DNA from: an uncultured Alphaproteobacteria bacterium
Lineage (GTDB): Bacteria > Pseudomonadota > Alphaproteobacteria > UBA3830
DNA length: 64,000 nt
Assembly: GCA_905233185.1 (NCBI GenBank)
Contig: CAJODB010000001.1
Coordinates: forward strand, 98,082 to 162,081
Reading direction: 5' to 3'
Shown here: in pieces, positions 9,610-18,397 of the stretch
Layout of the letters: each line of letters starts with the position of its first letter
Numbering within the stretch: the first letter of the stretch is position 1
Notes under the pieces: model-generated
The model's input: the letters and a program-made list of their open reading frames with translations, nothing else
Database searches by the model: none
What the model was told of the DNA's origin: nothing
Position numbers and translations under genes: made by a program

Positions 9610-10371
9610 TTAAAGCTCGAAAACGGAATATCCGACAACTTTGTAGAGGCCATTCAAAGAACGACGATCAACCTCAATTAAGTTTCCGTTCTTTCCTGCT
9701 TTCAAAGATTCGACATCAGATAGATCGCATAATTGCAATGATGTCGGAGTGATGCTCCAAACTTTTTTCAAAAGAACTTCGTTACCCTTGAGGATAACAA
9801 CTGTAGATTCTGGAGATAAAGCAGCATTTGGATCCAAATATAATGTGGATGATTCACTGAAATGTGGTTTAAACGCTTTATTTGCTTTAATAGCGATCAC
9901 TGCATCATTATCTCCTAATTCTGCAGGGCGTTGTTTCCATTCACTAGGAGAAGCTGGCTTTATACAAAGATTGCCATTTTCATCATTTTCTTTGGTAATT
10001 TCGTTAAGCTGCATTCCTCTATGTCCGACGAGCATTTCCGCTCTACGAGCTTTATTAAACTCAATAGGAGTTATAACACTGCTGTCATGCGTAACTTCCT
10101 GCAATAATTCAGCTGGACTGCAAGAAAAGGCATGAGACAATCTTCTGATCAAATCTGTATTTAAGCGTCTTGATCCTGACTCTAATCTGGATAAATACGA
10201 AATAGAAATGCTGGTAATTTCAGAAAGTGTTTCCAAAGTATAACCATTTCTTTTGCGCAAATACTTAAGATGAGTCATAGGCGCATCTTTTCTTTTTCTT
10301 CCCACTCTTTCTCTCTCTATATTCTCTCTGTAATCGAAATCTTTCATTGGACTTAAACTTTGTCTTGCCAT
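9610..10371 (-). CDS. XRE-family transcriptional regulator with C-terminal S24-like domain
   Basis: A 253-residue protein with a helix-turn-helix at about residues 35-95 (YLRKRNGYTLETLSEITSIS, then ISYLSRLESGSRRL), a linker, and a C-terminal beta-rich region (from about 150) resembling the LexA/S24 barrel (AVIAIKANKAFKP, TVVILKGNEVLLKKVW). No Ser-Lys autocleavage pair is evident. The ATG at 10371 is chosen because GGAAGG sits 7 bases upstream; a TTG nine codons earlier would place the site inside the gene. Similar regulators often occur in the core genomes of alphaproteobacteria, so this is not by itself evidence of prophage. Confidence 0.85.
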   Translation of the reverse strand: MARQSLSPMKDFDYRENIERERVGRKRKDAPMTHLKYLRKRNGYTLETLSEITSISISYLSRLESGSRRLNTDLIRRLSHAFSCSPAELLQEVTHDSSVITPIEFNKARRAEMLVGHRGMQLNEITKENDENGNLCIKPASPSEWKQRPAELGDNDAVIAIKANKAFKPHFSESSTLYLDPNAALSPESTVVILKGNEVLLKKVWSITPTSLQLCDLSDVESLKAGKNGNLIEVDRRSLNGLYKVVGYSVFEL

Positions 10372-10665
10372 AACAGTACCTTCCTTTTCTATATACAAAA
10401 TTAAATTTTTCGTAATATACCACGCGACAAAATAAAGGTCAATAACGAATATGAAAAATATTTTAAAATTTTCTTTTTTGTGATTAATCTATTGAAAAAT
10501 ACGTATTAATAATGATTTTTTATGTAAAACACTCCTCTTGCAAAAGTATTTTGATTTTTACATAATATGTACGTAGTTTTTGTGTTGAAGTATTAGTGTT
10601 TTTTATTGTTATAGCGTTTGAGTAATTAATATTACTTTGGATTATTAGCTACAACAGGTTTGAAC

Positions 10666-11169
10666 ATGGTTTCGTTAAAAAACAATGAATTAGACGCAAA
10701 AAGTATAGATTTGTTGTGTGAAATACACAATGGCAACAAGAATTCTAAAGAAAAGTTGCGCTTATATACTCACAGAAATCAAAAATTTATAAAAACATAT
10801 CACCCGCTTAAGCAAAAAACGGTTAAACTACGAAAACTAAAGTTTGTTTCAGGGACAGCAACGGTAAATAATATTGAACCTCATTCAGGCATTGGAATAG
10901 AAAAGAAGGGGAGTAATAGCGACAAGCTCCTTTCAAAAAGATACAATATTATGACTCTTGATCATTCTTCATCAATAGAATGGGCTGATGAAAATACTGT
11001 GGTAACATGGCTTATTTCTGTTGGAATAGAGATAAAGCAGATTTCTTCTACGCAATATTTTTTGAAAAATCGCATTTGTTTATTCAATAATGTTTTAATT
11101 TTTGCAAATAGAAAAAGAGTGGAAATGGGACTTACTCCCTTCTATATCAGCAGTATTCTGGAATTTTAG
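10666..11169 (+). CDS. Hypothetical protein, 167 residues
   Basis: I do not recognise this protein. It is basic in its first half and has no signal peptide or membrane helix. ATG at 10666 is preferred over a TTG two codons earlier, although its ribosome-binding site (ACAGG) is weak. The 294-bp gap before it, shared with the divergent XRE gene, is very AT-rich and holds possible promoter elements such as TTGAAG and TTATAG, but nothing decisive. It converges with the peptidase gene, leaving 20 bp between the two stop codons. Confidence 0.6.
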   Translation: MVSLKNNELDAKSIDLLCEIHNGNKNSKEKLRLYTHRNQKFIKTYHPLKQKTVKLRKLKFVSGTATVNNIEPHSGIGIEKKGSNSDKLLSKRYNIMTLDHSSSIEWADENTVVTWLISVGIEIKQISSTQYFLKNRICLFNNVLIFANRKRVEMGLTPFYISSILEF

Positions 11170-11189
11170 TTTTTTGCTATTTTTGCTTT

Positions 11190-12506
11190 CTATATTTTAA
11201 CTTTTTCTCGTTCTAGTAATTGTTTGAAATACTGCGCTTTCTTTATATAAGAGGATTCTGTTTTTTTATCCATTAATTGAAGACTGCTTTTCAGTAATTC
11301 GTATGCCATGCGATAATTTTGCAGCAGCATTTGTTCTTGAGCTAACATAAAAAATGATAATCCTTGCCGTCCTTTCTGACCGTACGCATTTACAAGAAGT
11401 CTGAAAATTTCAGGATTAAATTGGTCTTCGTATTTTGCTGCTTCCAATATTTTTATCGCAGAATCCGCTTGTTTTTCTTGCACAAGAGCTTTCGCGTAAT
11501 CTACTTTAATCAGCACATGCGATTTAGGATTATATATTTGCTTATAATATGTTATTGCTTCAGAAGGATTTCCGCTTTCATTAAGCATTTGTGCAAGAGT
11601 TTCTTTGTAATACACATCTTTTGGAACTTTTTCGACTATTTTTTTCAGAATTTCTATTGCTTCTTTTGATTTTCCTCTTCTGTGTAAATAAATGGCTTTT
11701 GGATAATCTTCTTGCGGAATTTGTTCAAATAATCCGCTATTTCCGACGTAGGATTTTAATTTCCCGGTTATTCTTTTGTATCTTTCAAGTAGTTTTTTAT
11801 CGCATTTTTGTAATTTTTCCTGTGTTTTCTTTCTTTTTCTGAGAGCGGAGATCCTATCTATCGATTTGGGGTGCGTTCTTACATATGTAGGAAGACTAGC
11901 TGCTCCACCAATTATCTCCATTCTTTCAAAGACTTCAAAAACTTCGATCATTGCTTCTGTATCATATCCCATCTTTTCTAAATATGAAGCACCGAGAGCA
12001 TCTGCTGCCAGTTCTTGTTCTCTGGAAAAACGTAGAAAGAGACGCTCGTCGGTCATTGCATATCCTAACAGAACAGCTAATGTTTCTTCTGATCCTGTTA
12101 CAAATCCTCCAAGCATTCCGGCCAACATTGCCATAAGAAAATTTGAGCTGCTATTTTGAAGTCTGCTGATCATACTATCTATATGCCCCGCTGCGAGATG
12201 GCCTGTTTCATGACTAAGTACGGCAACTAAATTAAGAGGATTTTTAAATTTCAATAGAAGACCGGAAGTAACGAAGACATATCCGTTTCCTATTGTAAAA
12301 GCATTTATGGAATCGGAATGAACGACGTATACTTTTGCGCTTTTTTTACGCAATCCGGCGACATCAAATATTTTTTGAACAATTTCTGTTAATGTTTCTT
12401 CAATTTCGGCATCTCGAATAATGGTGAAATTTTCTTCTGCTTTTATTGAAGAACTAGAAAAGCTAATACAAATAATAACAAAAAGAATTTTAGTGAAATT
12501 CTTCAT
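11190..12506 (-). CDS. Periplasmic M48 metalloprotease with TPR repeats, BepA/YfgC-like
   Basis: From ATG at 12506 the protein has a signal peptide (MKNFTKILFVIICISFSSSS, cleavage near KAEEN), an M48 peptidase domain with the zinc motif HETGH (VLSHETGHLAAGH) and third-ligand region RFSREQELAADALG, then TPR-like helices from about residue 265 to the end. BepA-type proteases act in the periplasm on outer-membrane protein assembly and LPS transporter quality control. A longer frame beginning at 12572 would bury the signal peptide, so the internal start is chosen; it overlaps the end of hdaA by 17 bases. BamD is encoded nearby at 16864. Confidence 0.92.
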   Translation of the reverse strand: MKNFTKILFVIICISFSSSSIKAEENFTIIRDAEIEETLTEIVQKIFDVAGLRKKSAKVYVVHSDSINAFTIGNGYVFVTSGLLLKFKNPLNLVAVLSHETGHLAAGHIDSMISRLQNSSSNFLMAMLAGMLGGFVTGSEETLAVLLGYAMTDERLFLRFSREQELAADALGASYLEKMGYDTEAMIEVFEVFERMEIIGGAASLPTYVRTHPKSIDRISALRKRKKTQEKLQKCDKKLLERYKRITGKLKSYVGNSGLFEQIPQEDYPKAIYLHRRGKSKEAIEILKKIVEKVPKDVYYKETLAQMLNESGNPSEAITYYKQIYNPKSHVLIKVDYAKALVQEKQADSAIKILEAAKYEDQFNPEIFRLLVNAYGQKGRQGLSFFMLAQEQMLLQNYRMAYELLKSSLQLMDKKTESSYIKKAQYFKQLLEREKVKI

Positions 12507-13176
12507 CTTTTTCCGTGCAAATATAATTTCTAACAAAAGGAATCGTGATAGATTTTTGCTTTTGCATGGCAATCTTATCCAACATTCTTAGAGTAGCCGA
12601 TAAAGTAGGAACATCACGTCTTATATGATCTAATATATAACTCAAAGTTTCATCTGTAACGCTTATTCCAAAATCTTTTGAAAGCTTTTTTGCTATTTTC
12701 AAAAGCAAATCATCATTTGGGCTTCTTATATTTATTGCAGGCAGTGTTTGTAATCGTGATCTTAAATCTTTCAGCTTAATATTCCATATAGAAGGTGAGA
12801 TTCTACTGATTAATAGAAAAAAACGATTTTTTTCTCTGCAAATGTTAAAAAAATCAAACATCCAATTGTTGATATCGATATCTGCAAGATCGTCGAAATT
12901 ATCAATCACAAAATTGCAATTTGCATCGAATAAATTCCGTGGATTTTCACTAAATGCTGCTTTTAATATGTAAATTGCGTTTGCTGTCTGAGCCCATAAA
13001 CTAGCTATATGCGTTTTTCCTACTTTCGGTGCTCCATAGATAATAACTCCATTGCTATGCCATGATTTCGGCCAACAGGAAAGACAAGCTACAGCTTCAC
13101 GATTTTCTTCACTCTCTATAAAGTCATTCCAATCTAAATTTTCAACTTGATGAAAACTGAAAATTTCCTGAATCAT
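12490..13176 (-). CDS. hdaA: DnaA-related replication regulator HdaA
   Basis: A 228-residue AAA+ protein lacking the DnaA DNA-binding domain IV. Walker A is GAPKVGKTH and Walker B is NFVIDNFDD, with sensor and lid segments up to LRMLDKIAMQKQKSIT. Hda-type proteins bind the beta clamp and stimulate ATP hydrolysis by DnaA after initiation; a QxxxF-like N-terminus (MIQEIFSF) fits a clamp-binding motif. It follows perM and the phosphatidyltransferase, the usual alphaproteobacterial neighbourhood of hdaA. Confidence 0.9.
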   Translation of the reverse strand: MIQEIFSFHQVENLDWNDFIESEENREAVACLSCWPKSWHSNGVIIYGAPKVGKTHIASLWAQTANAIYILKAAFSENPRNLFDANCNFVIDNFDDLADIDINNWMFDFFNICREKNRFFLLISRISPSIWNIKLKDLRSRLQTLPAINIRSPNDDLLLKIAKKLSKDFGISVTDETLSYILDHIRRDVPTLSATLRMLDKIAMQKQKSITIPFVRNYICTEKDEEFH

Positions 13177-13193
13177 TTTATCCGATTATCCAA

Positions 13194-14255
13194 TCAATAT
13201 TGTTGTTTATATGTTTGCGTTGCTTTGAATTTTCGTATCGTATAACTGCATAAACTACGGACTACAGCTGCAGAAGGAATTGCTATAAGAACTCCGATTA
13301 TTCCTTTTAATTCAACTCCTGCAAAAAATGAAAAAAGTATCCATAAAGGATGCAGCCCCGTTTTTTTCCCTACAAAATGCGGATACAAAATATATCCTTC
13401 GATAAACTGTCCGATGAAATATATTGCAACTATTAAATAGAACTTGCTTAACGTCATTACAGGTATGGATACGAAAATTACAAGAAAGCATGAAAATAAG
13501 CATCCGATAAATGGGATAAATGAAAATAATCCGGAAGCTATGGCCAAATACATACTGTTGTCGACAGAAACAAATCTCAATGTTGCAGCGTAATATGCAA
13601 ATAATGTAAACACAATGTAAAACTGCCAGTAAAGAAAATTTCTTACGGTTCTTCTAATGATATATGATATTTCTAAAATAGTTCGACGCTGTTGAATCGG
13701 AACGCAACTGAAAACGAAATCTGACATTCGATTCCAATCTTTAAGGAAATAAAATAAAGAGATAGGCATTATTATAAAGAACGAGAAGAAGTGAGAAATT
13801 TCTTTTCCTTTTGATGCAACTCCTTCGATTATTGATGCTAAGACATAAACTTTTTGATCTAAAAATTTTTGAATTTCAGCTTTCGCGCTCGCGATATCAG
13901 CTTCACTTATATTGATAAAAGAAAATGTATCATTCATAAATGACACGAAAAGAGAATAGTATTCAGGGATTTTTCCATTGAGGAAGGTTAAATAATCACG
14001 AATGTGTGGAAGGAGGACAACTGCTCCCAAAATAAAAATAAGTACTGTTCCGACTGCAAATATAAGACTGAGAAATGATCTGTTCATATATTTGTATTTC
14101 GATAAGAAATTTATAAACGGAGCAAAAATATAGGCAAGTATAAATCCGCAAATGAACGGAAAGCATACGTCAGAAAATAACGAAAAAAATAAAAAAAACG
14201 ATACAAAAACGCAGATCCAAAAAACAAATTTGTTATTTACGTGTGCATATTGCAT
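13194..14255 (-). CDS. AI-2E/PerM-family membrane transporter
   Basis: A 353-residue polytopic protein with about eight membrane helices and the family's conserved central region (FFIIMPISLFYFLKDW) and C-terminal block (GKKTGLHPLWILFSFFAG). The family includes autoinducer-2 exporters and PerM-like permeases, but the substrate in this context is unknown. It overlaps the upstream phosphatidyltransferase gene by 23 bases and precedes hdaA by 17 bp. The DUF2066, phosphatidyltransferase, PerM, HdaA order is a conserved alphaproteobacterial block. Confidence 0.9.
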   Translation of the reverse strand: MQYAHVNNKFVFWICVFVSFFLFFSLFSDVCFPFICGFILAYIFAPFINFLSKYKYMNRSFLSLIFAVGTVLIFILGAVVLLPHIRDYLTFLNGKIPEYYSLFVSFMNDTFSFINISEADIASAKAEIQKFLDQKVYVLASIIEGVASKGKEISHFFSFFIIMPISLFYFLKDWNRMSDFVFSCVPIQQRRTILEISYIIRRTVRNFLYWQFYIVFTLFAYYAATLRFVSVDNSMYLAIASGLFSFIPFIGCLFSCFLVIFVSIPVMTLSKFYLIVAIYFIGQFIEGYILYPHFVGKKTGLHPLWILFSFFAGVELKGIIGVLIAIPSAAVVRSLCSYTIRKFKATQTYKQQY

Positions 14256-14802
14256 TTTTTATCCAGTAATAATTTCGTATATATTCCACGGCGGAAAAAA
14301 TAGTTGATGCTCCTACCACAAGCGCGCAACCATGTAACATTATTGATGGTACATCTATTGAGGAACTCCAACAAGCTAAAATTATTATTACGTATATTAA
14401 TTGTATTGTTGTATTTATTTTGCTGGAAAAAAGAGGCTTGAATTTCAAATGAATTGATAAGAATCTGCATAAACATACAACTAATAAAATAGCGAAATCT
14501 CTAAAAATTACAATTGCGCTCAAGAGGGGGGGAATAATTCCAATCGATCCAAGTACAAAATAAGATGTAATCATGAGACATTTATCTGCAAGAGGATCGA
14601 GTATACTGCCAAAGACGGATTCAGCTTTAAAATAACGAGCAACACGACCATCTAAAAAATCCGTTATTGCGGCAACAACAAAAACTATAAACGCAATATC
14701 AATTTTTTCTTTAAATATGTAGAAGACAAAAGCTGCAGTTAAAAAAATTCTTGATAGAGAAATGAAATTTGGAACAAAAGATAGGCTTTTACATTTGCAC
14801 AT
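14233..14802 (-). CDS. CDP-alcohol phosphatidyltransferase, PgsA-like
   Basis: A membrane enzyme of about 189 residues with the CDP-alcohol phosphatidyltransferase signature DGRVARYFKAESVFGSILD followed by PLAD (D-G-x2-A-R-x8-G-x3-D-x3-D). It probably makes phosphatidylglycerophosphate or cardiolipin. ATG at 14802 is preferred to a TTG ten codons upstream; it overlaps the end of the DUF2066 gene by 14 bases. A run of seven C on the coding strand lies at 14526-14532 and is in frame. The exact alcohol acceptor is not determined. Confidence 0.9.
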   Translation of the reverse strand: MCKCKSLSFVPNFISLSRIFLTAAFVFYIFKEKIDIAFIVFVVAAITDFLDGRVARYFKAESVFGSILDPLADKCLMITSYFVLGSIGIIPPLLSAIVIFRDFAILLVVCLCRFLSIHLKFKPLFSSKINTTIQLIYVIIILACWSSSIDVPSIMLHGCALVVGASTIFSAVEYIRNYYWIKNAICTRK

Positions 14803-15355
14803 ACCTAATACCCAATTTTTTGAATTCCTCAATATCTTGGTTTTTTATAGTGAGGATTACCCGTTCGGAAGAAAATTTTTCAACAGCGCAATTCAACTTA
14901 TTTAATTTATCGGAATTTTTTATGAAGTCATCAGTATAAATTGCAATTCTGAGGTTGGAAACAGTTTCTTTTTCAGCTTTATATAATATTCCGTGTTTGT
15001 TCAATAAAGAAGAAATCTTATTTTCATCGAAACGGTATATGACTTCACATATGTATGTCGATTCAGAATGTTTTTCATGTTCTATAGAACAATCGTAGAC
15101 GCAATCGCTAATTTCTTTTTCAGAAAAAGCAGGAAGATTATCGGATATTTCCAAACGATTTTTCAAAAGATCCGAAAATGCTCTTCGCATAGCAATAGAT
15201 AACGCTTGTTCTTTCGCCAATAAAGAATTTTTGCTTTGCTGTTTTATTTCTATACTATCTGTTGCAAGAATTCCATTTTCATCTGCAAATGTTGAGTCAA
15301 ACTTAATCAAAGAAAATACAAAAACAAAACAAAAGATGAAAACAGAATTCTTCAT
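14789..15355 (-). CDS. DUF2066-like exported protein
   Basis: A 188-residue protein with an N-terminal signal peptide (KNSVFIFCFVFVFSLIKF...TFA). It shows two DUF2066 hallmarks: a helical KEQALSIAMRRAFSDLLKNR segment and, about 70 residues on, YRFDENKISSLLNKHGI. Family function is unknown. The domain is shorter than many alphaproteobacterial versions. It lies between ndk (10 bp) and the phosphatidyltransferase (14-bp overlap), the expected neighbourhood. The assignment rests on the motif pattern plus synteny. Confidence 0.7.
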   Translation of the reverse strand: MKNSVFIFCFVFVFSLIKFDSTFADENGILATDSIEIKQQSKNSLLAKEQALSIAMRRAFSDLLKNRLEISDNLPAFSEKEISDCVYDCSIEHEKHSESTYICEVIYRFDENKISSLLNKHGILYKAEKETVSNLRIAIYTDDFIKNSDKLNKLNCAVEKFSSERVILTIKNQDIEEFKKLGIRYVQM

Positions 15356-15365
15356 TATTAATTTT

Positions 15366-15788
15366 TTATTCTGCGATTTCTAATCCGCTAAAGAAAAATG
15401 CTATTTCGATTGCAGCATTTTCTACACTATCCGATCCATGTACGGCATTATGTTCTATACTTTCACCAAAATCTCTGCGAATAGTTCCTATATCCGCATT
15501 TATCGGATTCGTTGCTCCCATTATCGATCTGTTTTTTGCAACCGCATCCTCTCCGCTTAAAACCTGCGCGATAATCGGTCCAGAAGACATAAACTCACAC
15601 AAACTATCGTAAAATGCTTTATCGCTATGAACTTTATAAAAATTTTCAGCTTGAGATTTTGTTAAATGTAACCTTTTCTGCGCAACTATCTTTAATCCCG
15701 CTTGCTCAAAACGCGAATTAATGCTGCCCGTAACATTTTTTGCAACAGCATCTGGTTTTATTAAAGAAAGTGTTTTTTGAACTGACAT
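15366..15788 (-). CDS. ndk: Nucleoside diphosphate kinase
   Basis: A 140-residue enzyme that transfers phosphate from ATP to NDPs through a phosphohistidine. The N-terminus [12 protein letters not shown] and the active-site segment [17 protein letters not shown] (catalytic His of NAVHGSDS, near residue 117) are intact, and the length is typical. AGGAG lies 6 bases before the ATG. With dut (16381) and dcd (31333) it supplies and balances the dNTP pool. Confidence 0.97.
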   Translation of the reverse strand: MSVQKTLSLIKPDAVAKNVTGSINSRFEQAGLKIVAQKRLHLTKSQAENFYKVHSDKAFYDSLCEFMSSGPIIAQVLSGEDAVAKNRSIMGATNPINADIGTIRRDFGESIEHNAVHGSDSVENAAIEIAFFFSGLEIAE

Positions 15789-15797
15789 AATTATCTC

Positions 15798-16241
15798 CTA
15801 ACTCAACTTTTCCCAACCTTTTGGTGATTGTTTCCAGTAGTTTACATTTTTTCCGTTATCTTTCAAGCTTCGATATATTTTTTCAACTTCATCTGTTTTT
15901 GAAATGTCTTCAAAAATCAGCATTATCTTTTCGAAATTTTCGTATTCTTTATTTGTTAGATCGAAAGTGTCGACCAACATCAAAATAGTGGCTTTATTTG
16001 GATTTTTAAATACATCTGTAAAGTATATCGGCTGTTGATCTTCAAATCCCATTCTTTTATCTCCATGCGGAATGAATGCATTGGTAGAATACGTCCACAG
16101 AGTTTTGTTTATTATGTCGACTCGTTCTGTAATCGGACTAAAAAAAACGGCTTTGTTTCCCGATAGATATGTTTTTTCTAATAATTTCACTACTACAGAT
16201 GTTAAATTTCCTGAAATTGATTGATATATCGCAAATTCCAT
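15798..16241 (-). CDS. holC: DNA polymerase III chi subunit
   Basis: A 147-residue protein matching HolC: the thumb-like pattern LLEKTYLSGNKAVFF, then LWTYSTNAFIPHGD, and the terminal WKQSPKGWEK. Chi links the clamp loader to SSB. ATG at 16241 is preferred to a TTG four codons upstream because GGGAG lies directly before it. It is 9 bp upstream of ndk. Confidence 0.88.
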   Translation of the reverse strand: MEFAIYQSISGNLTSVVVKLLEKTYLSGNKAVFFSPITERVDIINKTLWTYSTNAFIPHGDKRMGFEDQQPIYFTDVFKNPNKATILMLVDTFDLTNKEYENFEKIMLIFEDISKTDEVEKIYRSLKDNGKNVNYWKQSPKGWEKLS

Positions 16242-16380
16242 TTTATCTCCCAATCGATTTTCTTGTTAACATTTTTAATAATTACACTATTGTATGCGAT
16301 GAAAGTTGTTAATAAAAGGCAGCTCTTGATTTGAAAAGGCCTTTCAGTGAAAATGTGTATCGAACAATAGGTGAATTACA

Positions 16381-16827
16381 GTGAATACTATCAAAATAAA
16401 ATTTTTTGAGCATGGAAAAGATCTTGGTATGCCGCATTATATGACTGAGGGAAGTGCAGGGGTAGATTTACGAGCAGCGATAAATGAAATGATTGTCTTA
16501 AAACCAATGGAACGCCGTTTAATTCCTACGGGATTTGCAATTGCTCTTCCGAATAATTTTGAAGCGCAAGTGCGTCCTCGTTCCGGATTAGCCTATAAAA
16601 ACGGAATAACTGTGTTAAATTCTCCCGGGACTATCGACAGTGATTACCGAGGAGAGGTAAAAGTTTTACTTATTAATCTTGGAAATGAAGATTTTGTAAT
16701 CGAAAGAGGCGAAAGAATTGCTCAAATGATCATTCAAAAATGTGAAAAAGCAATATTTTCGGTAGTTGATGAATTAGATAAGACAGACCGCTCATCTGGC
16801 GGATATGGTTCGACTGGTGTAAAATAA
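16381..16827 (+). CDS. dut: dUTP diphosphatase
   Basis: A 148-residue trimeric dUTPase with all five motifs: [35 protein letters not shown] and the C-terminal [10 protein letters not shown] arm. It hydrolyses dUTP to dUMP and PPi. The start is GTG at 16381 with no strong ribosome-binding site. It diverges from holC across 139 bp that should hold both promoters. bamD follows after 36 bp. Confidence 0.97.
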   Translation: MNTIKIKFFEHGKDLGMPHYMTEGSAGVDLRAAINEMIVLKPMERRLIPTGFAIALPNNFEAQVRPRSGLAYKNGITVLNSPGTIDSDYRGEVKVLLINLGNEDFVIERGERIAQMIIQKCEKAIFSVVDELDKTDRSSGGYGSTGVK

Positions 16828-16863
16828 GACACCATTAACAAATAGAAAATAGGAGATGAATTA

Positions 16864-17610
16864 ATGCGTTTGCGTAGCAGCTTGTTTTTGTTATTAGGAT
16901 TTCTTATCGGTTGTGCTTCGGAAAAGGAAGATATAAAAAATACCAATGCGGATCGTTTATATACGAAAGGTAATATGCTGCTTAAGCATGGAGATTATTC
17001 AGAGGCAGCGGAGGCTTTTAACCAAGTTGAATCGCTGTTTCCTTATTCTTCAAAGGCTCCTGTAAGTCAGATTCTCGCTGCGTATAGCAATTTTCTTGCG
17101 GCAAATTATATGGATGCTACAAGGGAGCTGGATATTTTTATGAGATATCATTCATCTCATCAATTAATGCCATATGCTCTTTATTTGCGTGCTATGTGCA
17201 TATATATGCAGGTCGCGTCAGTAGGACGTGATGCGAGAATTGCTCAAGATGCTAAGCAGGCTTTTATTGAACTCGTGAATAGATTCCCTGATTCAATATA
17301 TTATGAAGATAGTATGAGAAAAATATTTGTTCTTGATGGAATTCTTGCGGCTCATGAAATGTTGATCGGAAGATTTTACCAACAGAAAGCAAATTCTTTG
17401 TCTGCTATTGGGAGATATAATTTTGTTATTAGTCGTTTTGGACATACAAATCAAGCGGCAGAAGCGTATTATAGGATAATTGAGTGTTGTCTTCATGAAG
17501 GATTAAACCAAGAAGCTGAAGGTGCGTATAATACTTTAAAAACTAAGTTTCCAAATGATAAATGGAAAGAAAAAGCTGATTCGTTAATGACAACAAAAAA
17601 TCACGGCTAA
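16864..17610 (+). CDS. bamD: Outer-membrane assembly lipoprotein BamD
   Basis: A 248-residue lipoprotein with lipobox LIGC (Cys17) and tetratricopeptide repeats (ADRLYTKGNMLLKHGDYSEA, then AFNQVESLFPYS). The pattern A-x-x-x-F-x-x-V-x-x-x-F-P-x-S is typical of BamD/ComL. It works with BamA to insert outer-membrane proteins, confirming a Gram-negative envelope. GGAG precedes the ATG. The C-terminal half keeps the later repeats (GRYNFVISRFGHTNQAAEAY), so it appears intact. Confidence 0.93.
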   Translation: MRLRSSLFLLLGFLIGCASEKEDIKNTNADRLYTKGNMLLKHGDYSEAAEAFNQVESLFPYSSKAPVSQILAAYSNFLAANYMDATRELDIFMRYHSSHQLMPYALYLRAMCIYMQVASVGRDARIAQDAKQAFIELVNRFPDSIYYEDSMRKIFVLDGILAAHEMLIGRFYQQKANSLSAIGRYNFVISRFGHTNQAAEAYYRIIECCLHEGLNQEAEGAYNTLKTKFPNDKWKEKADSLMTTKNHG

Positions 17611-17666
17611 GAAAAATATTTTTTGTTTGTTTTTGTATTTTAATTTTTTTGTAAGGAAGTTTTGAT

Positions 17667-17849
17667 ATGAATATAGGCGTAAGTGAAAGTGAAGAAGAAT
17701 ATTTTTCGATAGAGGATATTATCGTGTCATATTCAAACATAGAAATTACGCATGTAAATGATAATAAAGCGCCTGTTGAAGTTGTAGCAAAGAAAGCAAT
17801 TATTTGGTTGCTTTTGGCGTGCATGATTGCAGGGATATTTTTTATTTAA
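17667..17849 (+). CDS. Small tail-anchored membrane protein, hypothetical
   Basis: A 60-residue protein with an acidic N-terminal half and a C-terminal membrane helix (IIWLLLACMIAGIFFI). AAGGAAG sits 7 bases before ATG, which supports translation. Its stop lies 16 bases before the next start, so it may be cotranscribed with bamD and the GNAT gene. I do not recognise a family. Confidence 0.6.
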   Translation: MNIGVSESEEEYFSIEDIIVSYSNIEITHVNDNKAPVEVVAKKAIIWLLLACMIAGIFFI

Positions 17850-17865
17850 TTTTTTACGATTTTAT

Positions 17866-18360
17866 ATGATTTTTTTGAGAAATATATCGGTAGGCGATAA
17901 CATTGTGCTTGCAAAAATTCATCAGGCCAGTTTTCCTGAAGGATGGAGCGAAAGCAGTTTTCAAAATATGCTTATGGATCCGACTTTTTTCGGATTTATT
18001 GTGGGACATGAAAAAAATGGGCAAAAACAAGATTGCGGTTTCATTCTTTGCCGAAGAATTTTAGAAGAAATCGAGATTATTACATTTTGTGTGCTGCCGG
18101 AGCATAGAAGATTCGGACTTGGAAAGCTGCTTATTATCGAAACAATTAAGCAGGCAGGACTTCTTTTGAAGCAAGAAGCGGATTATTTGGAATCTATAAA
18201 GATTTTTTTGGAAGTAGCGGAAAATAATACAATAGCTATTAATTTGTACAGTACTTTTGGATTTGAAAAAATTTCAAAACGATCAAGATATTATCGTACA
18301 CCAAACGGGAATATAGATGCCCATATAATGGTACTGAAAGTTTGCGATGAACAGGGGTAG
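17866..18360 (+). CDS. GNAT-family acetyltransferase, RimI-like
   Basis: A 164-residue protein with the GNAT acetyl-CoA loop in PEHRRFGLGKLLIIE (Q/R-x-x-G-x-G/A type) and a RimI-like end (FLEVAENNTIAINLYSTFGF then RYYRTPNG). RimI acetylates ribosomal protein S18, though other N-acetyltransferases share these features. ATG at 17866 is chosen over an upstream ATG at 17827 because the latter lies inside the preceding gene and adds unrelated residues. In many genomes rimI sits next to tsaB; here tsaB is far away at 53335. Confidence 0.8.
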   Translation: MIFLRNISVGDNIVLAKIHQASFPEGWSESSFQNMLMDPTFFGFIVGHEKNGQKQDCGFILCRRILEEIEIITFCVLPEHRRFGLGKLLIIETIKQAGLLLKQEADYLESIKIFLEVAENNTIAINLYSTFGFEKISKRSRYYRTPNGNIDAHIMVLKVCDEQG

Positions 18361-18397
18361 TGTAGAATATAATTCTTAGGAAGGACAAGAATCCTCT

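Noticed and set aside
10372..10460. AAAATT-A-AATTTT palindrome upstream of the first XRE gene
   Set aside because: Short A/T-only palindromes are expected by chance at this base composition.
14526..14532. Seven-base C run in the CDP-alcohol phosphatidyltransferase gene
   Set aside because: It is in frame, shorter than the other tracts, has different flanks, and the gene is probably essential, so phase variation is unlikely.
18361..18397. ATTCTT/AAGAAT stem between the GNAT gene and the TadE-like gene
   Set aside because: Only six base pairs, AT-rich, without a T-run; could be chance.
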